From assembly GCA_020161855.1 (NCBI GenBank), contig JAIUNJ010000011.1, positions 19,936 to 83,935 on the forward strand: a stretch of 64,000 bases of DNA. Direction: 5' to 3'. Positions 7,464 to 17,088 of this stretch are shown one piece after another (positions within the stretch are counted from its first letter, which is position 1; each line of letters begins with the position of its first letter). Position numbers and translations under genes: made by a program. The stretch comes from Pseudomonadota bacterium (lineage in GTDB: Bacteria > Pseudomonadota > Alphaproteobacteria > Rhizobiales > Aestuariivirgaceae). The notes beneath the pieces were generated by a model. That model saw nothing but the letters and a program-made list of their open reading frames with translations. It ran no database searches and was not told the DNA's origin.

Positions 7464-8594
7464 ATGACTTTCACGCGGCACAAGCGCCATCTTCTGGCGG
7501 CCGGTCTTGCAGCAACCATGTTCGCCGGTCTCACAACCGCGAATGCAGAGGTCGTCAGCGGCCCCGCCTCGGATCCAAACTGCATGGTTCCATGGGCAGC
7601 CGACACCCAGTTCCATCAGTTTGCCAAGAAGGACGGGCCATACCGCATCGCCCTGGCAAACGGCTACATCGCCAACACCTGGCGCATCCAGATGATCCAG
7701 ACGGCCAAGGCCTATGCGGCCCAGCCGGATGTCGCGGCCAAGCTCAAGGAGTTCAAGGTCGTCTCGACCGGTGAAGACGTGCCGGCCCAGATCTCGGCGA
7801 TCAACAACTTCATCGATGCGGGCTATGACGCCATCGTCGTCAATGCGCAGAACCCGACCGCCTTCGGCCCCGTCATCAAGCGTGCCAAGGAAGCGGGCGT
7901 TGTGCTCGTGGCCTTCGACAACATCCTCGACACGCAGGATGCGATCAACGTCAACGTCGACCAGAAGGGTCTCGGCGTGCTGTGGGGCAACTGGCTCGTC
8001 AAGCACCTGCCCAATGGCGGCAAGATTCTTGAAGTGCGCGGCGTGGCCGGTACCTCGGTCGACACCGACCGCCACAACGGCGTGAACGAAACGCTCGCTG
8101 CCTCGGGCAAGACCTTCACCGTCACCGAAGTGGTCGGCAAGTGGGATGACGGCGTGGCCCAGAAGGCCGCTGCCGACGCCATCGCCACGAATGGCCCGTT
8201 TGACGGCATCACCGCCCAAGGCGGCGATACCGGCATCGTGCAGGCCATGCTCGACGCCAAGCACCCGATGGTGCCCTTCGGCGGCGAGACCGAGAACGGC
8301 TTCCGCAAGTTCTGTGCGAAGTTCGCCGGTGAAGGCCTGAAGTGTTCGTCGGCCGGTACAGGCCCCGCCCAGGTTGCCGTTGCCATCAAGGTGGCGATCG
8401 CGGCTCTTGAGGGCCAGGTGGTGCCGCAGTCGATCAAGCTGCCGACGGCCATCGTCGAGGATCCGAACTTCAAGGAAAACGAAGACTACTATCCGGATCA
8501 GTCCGACAACTTCTTCGTCGGCAACGCCTTCCCGACATGTGGCATCAACTTCACGGCCCAGGAAATCATGGGTCAGTCGAAGGAAAACCAGTAA
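7464..8594 (+). CDS. Sugar ABC transporter substrate-binding protein (RbsB/type 1 fold)
   Basis: A 376-residue periplasmic binding protein. The N-terminus is a Sec signal peptide (basic TRHKRH, hydrophobic core, predicted cleavage after ANA, residue 28). The mature part belongs to the type 1 periplasmic-binding fold of ribose/xylose-type systems: YRIALANGYIANTWR, an NNFIDAGYDAIVVNAQNP segment, and VVLVAFDN. Several cysteines occur (for example in FCAKF, LKCSS and PTCGI), possibly forming disulfides. The start has the strong ribosome-binding site AGGGAGGA. It is the first gene of a four-gene importer operon under the divergent LacI regulator and is followed by a hairpin before the ATPase gene. 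The ligand cannot be named. Confidence 0.92.
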   Translation: MTFTRHKRHLLAAGLAATMFAGLTTANAEVVSGPASDPNCMVPWAADTQFHQFAKKDGPYRIALANGYIANTWRIQMIQTAKAYAAQPDVAAKLKEFKVVSTGEDVPAQISAINNFIDAGYDAIVVNAQNPTAFGPVIKRAKEAGVVLVAFDNILDTQDAINVNVDQKGLGVLWGNWLVKHLPNGGKILEVRGVAGTSVDTDRHNGVNETLAASGKTFTVTEVVGKWDDGVAQKAAADAIATNGPFDGITAQGGDTGIVQAMLDAKHPMVPFGGETENGFRKFCAKFAGEGLKCSSAGTGPAQVAVAIKVAIAALEGQVVPQSIKLPTAIVEDPNFKENEDYYPDQSDNFFVGNAFPTCGINFTAQEIMGQSKENQ

Positions 8595-8612
8595 CTCTCC
8601 CTGCCAACTGGT

Positions 8613-8641
8613 GTACCGCGGGCTACACTGGCCCGCGGTAC
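8613..8641 (+). promoter_or_regulatory. Intercistronic hairpin after the binding-protein gene
   Basis: GTACCGCGGG (8613-8622) pairs perfectly with CCCGCGGTAC (8632-8641). No T-run follows directly, only TGTCTTT a few bases later. It probably protects the 3' end of the binding-protein mRNA or partially attenuates readthrough, as is common in ABC operons. Confidence 0.65.
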
Positions 8642-8669
8642 GCCTGTCTTTGGGATGAGGTGGAGCAAC

Positions 8670-10189
<1,520 letters not shown>

Positions 10190-10193
<4 letters not shown>

Positions 10194-11170
10194 AAGAGTG
10201 GCGTTTCTGGCTGACTGAAAATCAGGGCACGCTCATTGCGGCAGCCACCTTCGCGGTGATGTTTGCGATCTATGCCGGCAATCATCCGGCAGGCTTCACG
10301 CCCAATGTGGTGCAGACGGCAGCCAACAAGGCGACACTGCTTGCCTTCGTTGCCATGGCGCAGGCCCTCGTCATCATCACCTCCGGCATCGATCTTTCGG
10401 TCGGCATGATCCTGACCCTGTCGAACTGCCTCGCTTCATGGATCGTCGTTGGCACGGCAGGCGAGACGACCCTTGGCATTATCGGCGTGCTCATCGCGGG
10501 CGCCATGTGCGGAGCGCTCAACGGATTGATTGTCATTTTCGGGCGATTGCAGCCGATCGTGACCACGATTGCGACCGGCGCCATGTTCTATGGCATCGCG
10601 CTGTTCCTGCGCCCGTTCCCGGGCGGCTCGGTCAATGAAACGCTGGCCGATTTCCTGACAGGCAAGCTCTTCAAGCTCATCCCCATGAGCTTTGTCGCCC
10701 TTGCCGTGGTCATCCTCGTGGTCTGGGTGCCCTACAGCCGCTCCGTGCTGGGCCGCGCCGCCTATGCCGCAGGTTCCTCCGAGCAGGCCGCCTACATGTC
10801 GGGCATGCCGGTAAAGATGGCGAAGTTCATGGCCTATGTATTGTCAGGCCTGCTCGCCTCGGTCGGCGGGCTTTATCTCACCTTCTTCTCCTATACGGGC
10901 GAGGCCGCCTATGCGAGCGGCAACACCTACACGCTCTTCTCCATCGCGGCCGTGGTTCTCGGTGGTGTGTCGCTCATGGGCGGCCGGGGCAGCGCCATCG
11001 GTGCCGTCTTCGGCGCACTCGCTTTCCGCACCATCGGCGATCTTCTCTTCGTCTTTGACTTCGATCCCTTGTGGCAGCCTCTGTTCCAGGGCGTGGTGCT
11101 GCTCTTCGCCGTGAGCATCAGTGCCTTCGGCCTCTTCCGTGTCCGCAACAAGCTCGACTGGTTCCCGTGA
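10190..11170 (+). CDS. Sugar ABC transporter permease (RbsC-type), first of two
   Basis: A 326-residue inner-membrane permease with about eight to ten hydrophobic segments. Family signatures are VIITSGIDLSVGMI near the third segment and the cytoplasmic loop GGVSLMGGRGSAIG that contacts the ATPase. It overlaps the ATPase gene by the ATGA tetranucleotide and precedes a second permease by 10 bp. Two different permease genes suggest a heterodimeric channel, unlike the RbsC homodimer. Confidence 0.9.
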
Positions 11171-11180
11171 GCAAGATGCC

Positions 11181-12161
11181 ATGAGCAATGCCTCCTCTCC
11201 CATCGAACGGCTGATGCCCCGCTTTCTCTCGGGCGTGGACCCTGCCGTGGTGCTGGCCTTTGCCTGCATCATCCTGCTCCTGCTGGTGGGCGCGCTGTAT
11301 TCCTCCAGCTTCCTCTCGCCCACCTATCTTCTGCAGCAGCTCAAGGTTGCGTCCTTCCTCGGTGTCATCGCCACGGGCATGATGCTCGTCATTCTCCTGG
11401 GGCAGATCGATCTCTCGGTGCCCTGGGTCGTGACCACCGGCGCCATGATGGCCTGTGCTGCCGCAAGCTTCGGCCCGCTCGGCGCGGCACTGGCCATTCC
11501 CTTCGGCATTCTCTGCGGGGCAGCACTTGGCCTCGCCAACGGCTTTGCCACGGCCTATCTGCGCATTCCCTCGATGATCATCACCCTCGCCATCAATGCC
11601 GTGGCCCAGGGCCTGATGGTTGTCTACACGGGCGGCTTCTCGCCGCAGGATTCTGCAACGCCCGCCATGCGCTATCTGGCAACCGGCGAACTGATCCCCA
11701 CCGTCCCCAATGGCGTCCTGATGTGGCTCCTGGTCGGCGCGGGAGCGGTCTATCTCCTGACGCGCACCACCTTCGGGCGCTCAGTCTATGGCATCGGCAA
11801 CCGCGAGCGCGCGGCCTATCTCTCCGGCATCAACACACGGCGCATCGTCATGCTGTCGTTTGTGATCTCGGGTGCACTCAGTGCCTTCGGCGGCGTGTTG
11901 CTGGCGGGTTATGCCTCAAAGGCGGCGCAATCCATGGGGGATGCCTATCTGCTGCCCGCCATCGCGGCCGTGGTGCTCGGCGGCACGCATGTGCTCGGTG
12001 GCCGCGGCTCCTACTTCGGCACAGTGGCCGGCGTCATCCTGATCACGCTTCTGCAATCCATCCTTTCAGTGATGCAGATCGAAGAAGCCGGACGGCAGCT
12101 CATCTTCGGCCTTGTGATCGTCGCCATGCTGCTGCTCTACGGCCGCCAGAAGCCCGCCTGA
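11181..12161 (+). CDS. Sugar ABC transporter permease (RbsC-type), second of two
   Basis: A 326-residue polytopic permease of the same family as its upstream neighbour, with VILLGQIDLSVPWVV and GGTHVLGGRGSYFG in the equivalent places. The start at 11181 gives a normal short cytoplasmic N-terminus; an upstream in-frame ATG at 11121 lies inside the previous gene and adds an unrelated tail. It is the last gene of the importer operon. The next gene, bfd, begins after 74 bp with its own promoter-like sequence. Confidence 0.9.
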   Translation: MSNASSPIERLMPRFLSGVDPAVVLAFACIILLLLVGALYSSSFLSPTYLLQQLKVASFLGVIATGMMLVILLGQIDLSVPWVVTTGAMMACAAASFGPLGAALAIPFGILCGAALGLANGFATAYLRIPSMIITLAINAVAQGLMVVYTGGFSPQDSATPAMRYLATGELIPTVPNGVLMWLLVGAGAVYLLTRTTFGRSVYGIGNRERAAYLSGINTRRIVMLSFVISGALSAFGGVLLAGYASKAAQSMGDAYLLPAIAAVVLGGTHVLGGRGSYFGTVAGVILITLLQSILSVMQIEEAGRQLIFGLVIVAMLLLYGRQKPA

Positions 12162-12180
12162 CCCTGCGGCGAAGGTGCCC

Positions 12181-12209
12181 TTGACTCCGGGCGTTAACTG
12201 ATCAATTTA
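12181..12209 (+). promoter_or_regulatory. Candidate sigma-70 promoter of bfd-bfr
   Basis: TTGACT (12181-12186), a 17-bp spacer and AATTTA (12204-12209), immediately followed by an inverted repeat and then the bfd start at 12236. The -10 is only a partial match. Confidence 0.45.
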
Positions 12210-12228
12210 GTCGGAATTGGAATCCGAC
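12210..12228. promoter_or_regulatory. Inverted repeat just downstream of the bfd promoter
   Basis: GTCGGA (12210-12215) and TCCGAC (12223-12228) flank a 7-bp spacer, at the position expected of a repressor site over the transcription start. Iron-responsive control (Irr, RirA or Fur type) would fit the genes, but the sequence does not match an iron box that I can identify with confidence. Confidence 0.35.
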
Positions 12229-12235
12229 CCCTGCC

Positions 12236-12541
12236 ATGATCATTTGCCAGTGTAATATCCTGAGTGATGACCTCGTTGCCGAGGCCGTAGCCGACATGCG
12301 CGCTCGGACAGAGCCGGCAATCATCACGCCTGGACAGGTTTTCAAGTGCTGCGGAGCGAAATTCCAATGCGCTGGCTGCATGAGCCACGTCACGGAGATC
12401 ATCGCCAAGAGCTTTGACGTCGATGTCACAGGCCTGCCCGGTTGCGGCAGCAAGCGGACGCGTTCATATTATCTGTCGTTGAAAGACAAGTCCTCGAACA
12501 AGGAGACGACAGATCATGAAGGGCGACAAGAAAGTCATTGA
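12236..12541 (+). CDS. bfd: Bacterioferritin-associated ferredoxin (BFD-like [2Fe-2S] protein)
   Basis: A 101-residue protein. Bfd carries a [2Fe-2S] cluster and delivers electrons to bacterioferritin to release stored iron. Cysteines stand at 4 and 6 (CQC), 38 and 39, and 45 and 48 (CAGC), giving the family's C-x-C ... C-x2-C layout with extra cysteines. A polar C-terminal tail of about 35 residues extends beyond the usual domain of about 65. The last 26 bases overlap the start of bfr in another frame, so the two are translationally coupled. Confidence 0.85.
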   Translation: MIICQCNILSDDLVAEAVADMRARTEPAIITPGQVFKCCGAKFQCAGCMSHVTEIIAKSFDVDVTGLPGCGSKRTRSYYLSLKDKSSNKETTDHEGRQESH

Positions 12542-12998
12542 GTACCTGAACAAGGGCTTGCGCTCCGAACTGACTGCAGTGAGCCAGTACTGGCTGCATT
12601 ACAGGCTGCTCGAAAACTGGGGTTTCAGGAAACTGGCCCAGAAGGAGCGCGCCGAGTCGATCGAAGAGATGCAACACGCCGACCGCCTGGCTGACCGCAT
12701 CATCCAGCTCGATGGACATCCCAATTTCCAGACCCTTGATCCGCTGAAGATCGGTGAAAGCCTCAAGGAAGTTCTCGAAAGCGATCTGGCCGCCGAATAC
12801 GGCGCCCGCGAGCTGTACAAGGAAGCACGCAAGATCTGTAACGAGCTTGGCGACTACGTGTCCCAGAAGCTCTTTGAAGACCTGCTGGCCGATGAGGAAG
12901 GTCATATCGACCACATCGAAACAGAGCTTGGCCTGATCGAGCGCATCGGCATCGAAAACTACGGGCTGCTGCAGGCAGGCGGCGAAGAGAAGAAGTAA
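12516..12998 (+). CDS. bfr: Bacterioferritin (heme-binding iron storage, ferroxidase)
   Basis: A 160-residue four-helix ferritin that assembles into a 24-mer shell, oxidises Fe(II) and stores the mineral. All ferroxidase ligands are at their standard numbers: E18, E51, H54, E94, E127 and H130. The heme-bridging methionine M52 is present, so this is a true heme-bacterioferritin. It starts inside the 3' end of bfd and is followed by a terminator-like hairpin. Confidence 0.97.
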   Translation: MKGDKKVIEYLNKGLRSELTAVSQYWLHYRLLENWGFRKLAQKERAESIEEMQHADRLADRIIQLDGHPNFQTLDPLKIGESLKEVLESDLAAEYGARELYKEARKICNELGDYVSQKLFEDLLADEEGHIDHIETELGLIERIGIENYGLLQAGGEEKK

Positions 12999-13022
12999 CA
13001 GCTCTTCCGTTTTGAGACCTTT

Positions 13023-13053
13023 GAAGCGCCGGTGCCGCAAGGCCCGGCGCTTC
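13023..13053 (+). terminator. Terminator-like hairpin after bfr
   Basis: A perfect 10-bp stem, GAAGCGCCGG (13023-13032) with CCGGCGCTTC (13044-13053), and an 11-nt loop. The following T-tract is weak (TGCTTTG), so termination may be partial. Confidence 0.6.
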
Positions 13054-13174
13054 TGCTTTGTGCCATGCCGCAGCGCATGATGGCAGTCTTTACATAACCA
13101 TCTGGTTACTTCATGATCCGTGGCGTGGGGCTTGTGCCTGCACGCCTGACCGCTTCCAGCCATGGGCCCTGATC

Positions 13175-14332
13175 ATGAGCCTCGTTCTGCCAACGCCTTC
13201 TCTTTCTCCGGATGTCTATGCCCAGATCAGGGAGACGGCGCGAAAATTTGCCGAAGGCCGTGTGAGGCCGCAGGCTGCCTCGCTCGATGAAGCAGAATCC
13301 TATCCTGCCGAGCTCTATGCAGAGATGGCCGAACTGGGGCTTTTCGGCATCACCGTGCCAGCCGAGCTGGGTGGCGCCGGGCTCGACACGCTCTCCTATG
13401 CGCTGGTGATCGAGGAACTGTCACGAGGCTATGCTTCGGTTGCCGACCAGTGCGGCCTCATTGAACTGATCTGCACGCTTCTGTCGGTGCACGGAACGGC
13501 AGAGCAGCAGGCCGCGCATCTCCCGGATGTTCTCGGCTACCGCAGGAAGATCGCCTATTGCATCACCGAGGCGGAAGCGGGCAGCGATGTCTCCGGTGTC
13601 AAAACAACGGCGCGGCGCGATGGCAGCGACTGGCTCCTGTCCGGCTCCAAGATCTGGATCCACAATGCCTCCGTCGCCGATACGGGCTTCGTGCTGGCCC
13701 GCACCGATCCGCAGGCCGGGCATCGCGGCATGTCGATCTTCATCGTCGATCTCCATGCCAGTGGCGTCAGCCGCGGCAAGAAGGAACACAAGATGGGGCA
13801 GCGCGCCTCGCCTGTCGGTGCCCTGCATTTCGATGAGGTGCGCCTGCCCGCCACGGCCCTGCTCGGCAAGGAGAACCGCGGTTTCCACATCATGATGAGT
13901 GTGCTCGACAAGGGCCGCATCGGCATCGGCGCCCTGGCCACCGGCATTGCCCAGGCGGGACTCGAGGCTGCCGTCTCCTACGCGCGGACGCGCAAGCAGT
14001 TCGGCCGGGCGCTCGCCGAAAACCAGGGCCTGCAGTGGCTGATGGCCGACATGCAGAAGGACATCAGCGCGGCACGGTCACTCGTCCAGCGTGCGGCCAT
14101 GATCATGGATGCGGGCGGCAACGCCACCATGGACTGCTCGATCGCCAAGTGTTTCGCCTCTGACTGCGCCGTCAATCACACGGCAAATGCCGTGCAGATA
14201 TTCGGCGGCTCCGGTTACATCCGCGGCTTCGAGGTGGAGCGGCTCTATCGCGATGCCAAGATCACGCAGATCTATGAAGGCACGAACCAGATCCAGCGCA
14301 CCATCATCGCGCGCGAACTGCTCAAGGACTGA
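13175..14332 (+). CDS. Acyl-CoA dehydrogenase family protein
   Basis: A 385-residue flavoprotein that introduces a double bond alpha-beta to the CoA thioester. Landmarks in order: the N-terminal helical domain with FGITVPAELGGAGLDT, the FAD/substrate segment ITEAEAGSDVSG, the middle beta domain with GSKIWIHNA, ARTRKQFGRAL, QIFGGSGYIRGFEVERLYRD, and YEGTNQIQ with the catalytic base E368, the position used by short-chain, butyryl- and glutaryl-type enzymes. The start at 13175 gives the normal length; the frame is open upstream to 13058. It is followed after 20 bp by an aldo/keto reductase, and the cluster suggests catabolism of a small branched or hydroxylated acid. Chain specificity cannot be read from sequence. 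Confidence 0.92.
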   Translation: MSLVLPTPSLSPDVYAQIRETARKFAEGRVRPQAASLDEAESYPAELYAEMAELGLFGITVPAELGGAGLDTLSYALVIEELSRGYASVADQCGLIELICTLLSVHGTAEQQAAHLPDVLGYRRKIAYCITEAEAGSDVSGVKTTARRDGSDWLLSGSKIWIHNASVADTGFVLARTDPQAGHRGMSIFIVDLHASGVSRGKKEHKMGQRASPVGALHFDEVRLPATALLGKENRGFHIMMSVLDKGRIGIGALATGIAQAGLEAAVSYARTRKQFGRALAENQGLQWLMADMQKDISAARSLVQRAAMIMDAGGNATMDCSIAKCFASDCAVNHTANAVQIFGGSGYIRGFEVERLYRDAKITQIYEGTNQIQRTIIARELLKD

Positions 14333-14352
14333 GACGAAGGAGGATCGCCGCC

Positions 14353-15372
14353 ATGGGTGCCATCAACACACGGAAGTTCGGGCGCGCCGGCTTCGACATC
14401 ACCGACATGGGTTTCGGCGCTGCCCCCATCGGCAACTTCCTGAAGCCGATCACCGAAGGCGAAGCGGAGGCCATGATCAACCGCGCCTGGGATGCGGGCA
14501 TGCGTTACTTCGATACAGCGCCCTACTACGGCCATGGCTTGTCCGAGGCCCGCGTCGGGCAGTATCTGCGCTGGAAGCCGCGGCAGGAATTCGTGCTGTC
14601 CACCAAGGTCGGGCGCGTGCTTGTTCCTGCGGCACGGCAGAGCATATCCTTCAAGCCCTGGGTCGATGGCCTGCCCTTCAACTGCCGCTTCGACTACTCC
14701 TACGACGGCACCATGCGCTCCTTCGAGGATTCCCTGCAGCGCCTGGGCCTCGAACACATCGATATCCTCTTCATCCACGATTGCGATGTCTTCACGCACG
14801 GCGCGGAGATGCAGAAAGTCTATTTCAAGGAGGCCATGGATGGCTGCTACCGGGCCCTTGCCAGCCTGCGCGACCAGGGTGTCGTCAAAGCCATCGGTGC
14901 CGGTGTCAACAACTGGGAAGTGATGCTTGATTTCATGAAGGCCGGCGATTTCGACACCTTGCTGGTGGCGGGGCGCTACACGCTGGTGGAGCAGGACTCC
15001 CTCGATGAGCTGTTGCCACTTTGCGAGAAGCGGAAAACCGCCGTCGTCATCGGTGGTGGCTTCAATGGTGGCATCCTCGCCACGGGTGCCGTGCCCGGCG
15101 CCAAGTGGAACTACGCCCCGGCGCCGGAACCCATCATGGAGAAGGTGCGCCGGATCGAAGCCGTCTGTGCCCGGCACAAGGTGCCTCTGGCCGCCGCTGC
15201 CCTGCAGTTCCTGCTGGCCCATCCCGCCGTGGCGACGCATGTGCCGGGGACCCGCAATGTGGCACAGATGAACCAGAACATCGCACTTGTTGCCCATCCG
15301 ATTCCCGGCGTGTTCTGGCAGGACCTCAAGGCTGAGGGCCTGCTCCGTCCGGATGCTCCTGTGCCTGCCTGA
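14353..15372 (+). CDS. Aldo/keto reductase (D-threo-aldose 1-dehydrogenase / pyridoxal 4-dehydrogenase-like)
   Basis: A 339-residue aldo/keto reductase of the group that includes L-fucose (D-threo-aldose) 1-dehydrogenase and pyridoxal 4-dehydrogenase, which usually work in the oxidative direction with NAD. The tetrad is D54 and Y59 (FDTAPYYG), K85 (STK) and H142 (FIHDCD). The C-terminal cofactor motif is VPGTRN. An AGGAGG site precedes the ATG. A lactone product would need hydrolysis, but no lactonase is adjacent; the SMP-30 protein at 38.9 kb is the nearest candidate. Choice between the two named activities is open. Confidence 0.85.
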   Translation: MGAINTRKFGRAGFDITDMGFGAAPIGNFLKPITEGEAEAMINRAWDAGMRYFDTAPYYGHGLSEARVGQYLRWKPRQEFVLSTKVGRVLVPAARQSISFKPWVDGLPFNCRFDYSYDGTMRSFEDSLQRLGLEHIDILFIHDCDVFTHGAEMQKVYFKEAMDGCYRALASLRDQGVVKAIGAGVNNWEVMLDFMKAGDFDTLLVAGRYTLVEQDSLDELLPLCEKRKTAVVIGGGFNGGILATGAVPGAKWNYAPAPEPIMEKVRRIEAVCARHKVPLAAAALQFLLAHPAVATHVPGTRNVAQMNQNIALVAHPIPGVFWQDLKAEGLLRPDAPVPA

Positions 15373-15439
15373 GGTTGGGCGCTGGCGCTTGCGGCGGCGG
15401 CCCCGCTGGGCGATGAAGGATCGCAAACGGGAAAAGATC

Positions 15440-15901
15440 ATGAGCGCAGAAGCCAGACTGAAGGAACGCGGAATCATCCTGCCGGCGCTGCCGCCTCCCG
15501 GCGGCAACTATGTTCCCGGCATGATTCATAACGGCATGCTGTTTCTGGCCGGCCAGGGACCGGTGCTCGAGGATGGAAGCCTCGCCACTGGCCAGGTGGG
15601 CAAGGATGTGAGCATCAGCGATGCGCATTTCCACGCCCGGCGCACCGGCCTCGTGCTGCTGTCAGCGGCGCGGCATGTGCTCGGTTCGCTCGACAAGGTG
15701 GAGCGGGTCATCAATGTCTTTGGCATGGTCAATGCCGTTCCCGGCTTCGGCCAGCACCCGGAGGTGATCAACGGCTGCTCGGAACTTTTCATCGAAGTCT
15801 TCGGAGAGAATGGCCGTCATGCCCGCGCCGCCGTCGGCATGGGCTCGCTGCCACGCAACATCTCGGTTGAGATCACCGCCATCTTCGCGGTGAAGCCATG
15901 A
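15440..15901 (+). CDS. Rid-family (YjgF/YER057c/UK114) protein lacking the RidA catalytic arginine
   Basis: A 153-residue member of the Rid superfamily, of the longer (about 150-residue) branch. It has GMIHNGMLFLAGQGP and the terminal SLPRNISVEITAIF strand. In RidA the sequence before LP-K/R-D carries Arg105, required for imine deamination; here that position is Ser136 (GMGSLPRN). Rid groups without this arginine have shown no imine-hydrolase activity, so the role is unknown. An in-frame ATG at 15413 could add nine residues. The stop overlaps the next start by 4 bp (ATGA), coupling it to the PLP enzyme. Confidence 0.85.
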   Translation: MSAEARLKERGIILPALPPPGGNYVPGMIHNGMLFLAGQGPVLEDGSLATGQVGKDVSISDAHFHARRTGLVLLSAARHVLGSLDKVERVINVFGMVNAVPGFGQHPEVINGCSELFIEVFGENGRHARAAVGMGSLPRNISVEITAIFAVKP

Positions 15902-17088
15902 GCCTCTACGCCGCGCTTGGCGTCAAAACCATCATCAACGCCAAGGGCCCGGCAACGCGCCTGTCTGGCGGGCTGATGCGGCCCGAGGTGGCGGAAGCGA
16001 TGGTGGAAGCCTCCCGCGCTTGCGTCGACATCGCGGAATTGCAGGCGGCGGCCTCACGGGAGATCGCCAAGGCGACGGGGGCCGAGGCCGGCTATGTGGC
16101 CTCCGGTGCATCGGCCTGCCTGCTGCTGGCAACGGCGGCCTGCATGGCCGGGCTCGATCCGGGACGCATGGCGCGCCTGCCTGACTCGCGCGGCCTGAAG
16201 AACGAAGTGATCATGGTGAGAAGCCAGCGCAATCTCTATGACCACGCCATCCGGAGTGCTGGCGCAAGCATTGTCGAGGTCGGCCTGCCGGACCGCTATT
16301 CCGGCGCCGGCGTCCGCGATGCCGAGCCCTGGGAAATCGAGGCTGCGATCGGAGAGCGAACAGCTGCCATCTTCTATGTCGCCGATGCCCAGTCGGAGCC
16401 GCCGCTCAAGGCCGTGACGGCAGTGGGCCGGCGCCATCGCATTCCCGTCATTGTCGATGCTGCGGCGCAGTTGCCACCCCAGGCCAATCTCAAACGCTTC
16501 ATTTCAGAAGGCGCCGATCTGGTGGCTTTCTCCGGCGGCAAGGTGCTGGGCGGGCCGCAGGCGAGCGGCATTCTCTGCGGGCGGCGCGATCTCGTGATGT
16601 CGGCCGCCCTCCAGCATCTGGACCTTGATGTCTATGAGGATCTGTGGGCGCCACCCAAGACCTTGATCGACAGGCGCAAGCTCAAGGGCCTGCCGCAGCA
16701 TGGCATCGGCCGCACCTGCAAGGCGGGCAAGGAAGAAATCGCCGGCCTGCTCACGGCACTCCGGCTTTTCATCAAGGAAGGTGACAAGGCGCGGCATGAG
16801 CGCTGGCTGAAACGGCTCAAAGTCATTCAGAAGAAACTCGCCAAGGTTTCAAAACTCGCGACCGAGATCGAAGGTGAGAGCGATTCCGGCAGCGTTCCAC
16901 AGCTTGTGGTGACGATGTCGGCCAAGGGTGGTGCATCGGCGCTGATCAAGCGCCTGCTTGATGGAACGCCGTCGATCCATGTCGATCCTTTCCGGCGGGC
17001 GCGAAACCAGCTTGTCATCAATCCCGTGTGCTTTGCCGATGACGACGCGCCGGTCGTCGCCGACCGGATCGCAAGGTCAGTCTCCTGA
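15898..17088 (+). CDS. SelA-like PLP-dependent enzyme (aminotransferase fold I; DgaE-like)
   Basis: A 396-residue PLP enzyme of the SelA-related group that includes D-glucosaminate-6-phosphate ammonia lyase. The Schiff-base lysine is K215 in FSGGKVLGGPQASGIL; the cofactor Asp lies in PVIVDAAAQLPP, and the N-terminus has LGVKTIINAKGPATRLSGG, close to the family pattern G..T.IN..G..T..GG. Without tRNA(Sec)-binding features or a selB neighbour it is unlikely to be a true selenocysteine synthase. Beta-elimination or ammonia-lyase chemistry on an amino sugar or amino acid is the best guess. It overlaps the Rid gene by 4 bp, and its 3' end overlaps the LhgO-like gene convergently by 12 bp. Confidence 0.8.
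   Translation: MSLYAALGVKTIINAKGPATRLSGGLMRPEVAEAMVEASRACVDIAELQAAASREIAKATGAEAGYVASGASACLLLATAACMAGLDPGRMARLPDSRGLKNEVIMVRSQRNLYDHAIRSAGASIVEVGLPDRYSGAGVRDAEPWEIEAAIGERTAAIFYVADAQSEPPLKAVTAVGRRHRIPVIVDAAAQLPPQANLKRFISEGADLVAFSGGKVLGGPQASGILCGRRDLVMSAALQHLDLDVYEDLWAPPKTLIDRRKLKGLPQHGIGRTCKAGKEEIAGLLTALRLFIKEGDKARHERWLKRLKVIQKKLAKVSKLATEIEGESDSGSVPQLVVTMSAKGGASALIKRLLDGTPSIHVDPFRRARNQLVINPVCFADDDAPVVADRIARSVS

Noticed and set aside
15898-17088. True selenocysteine synthase (SelA)
   Set aside because: No selB, selD or tRNA-Sec is nearby, and the N-terminal tRNA-binding features are absent; the protein fits the SelA-related catabolic enzymes better.
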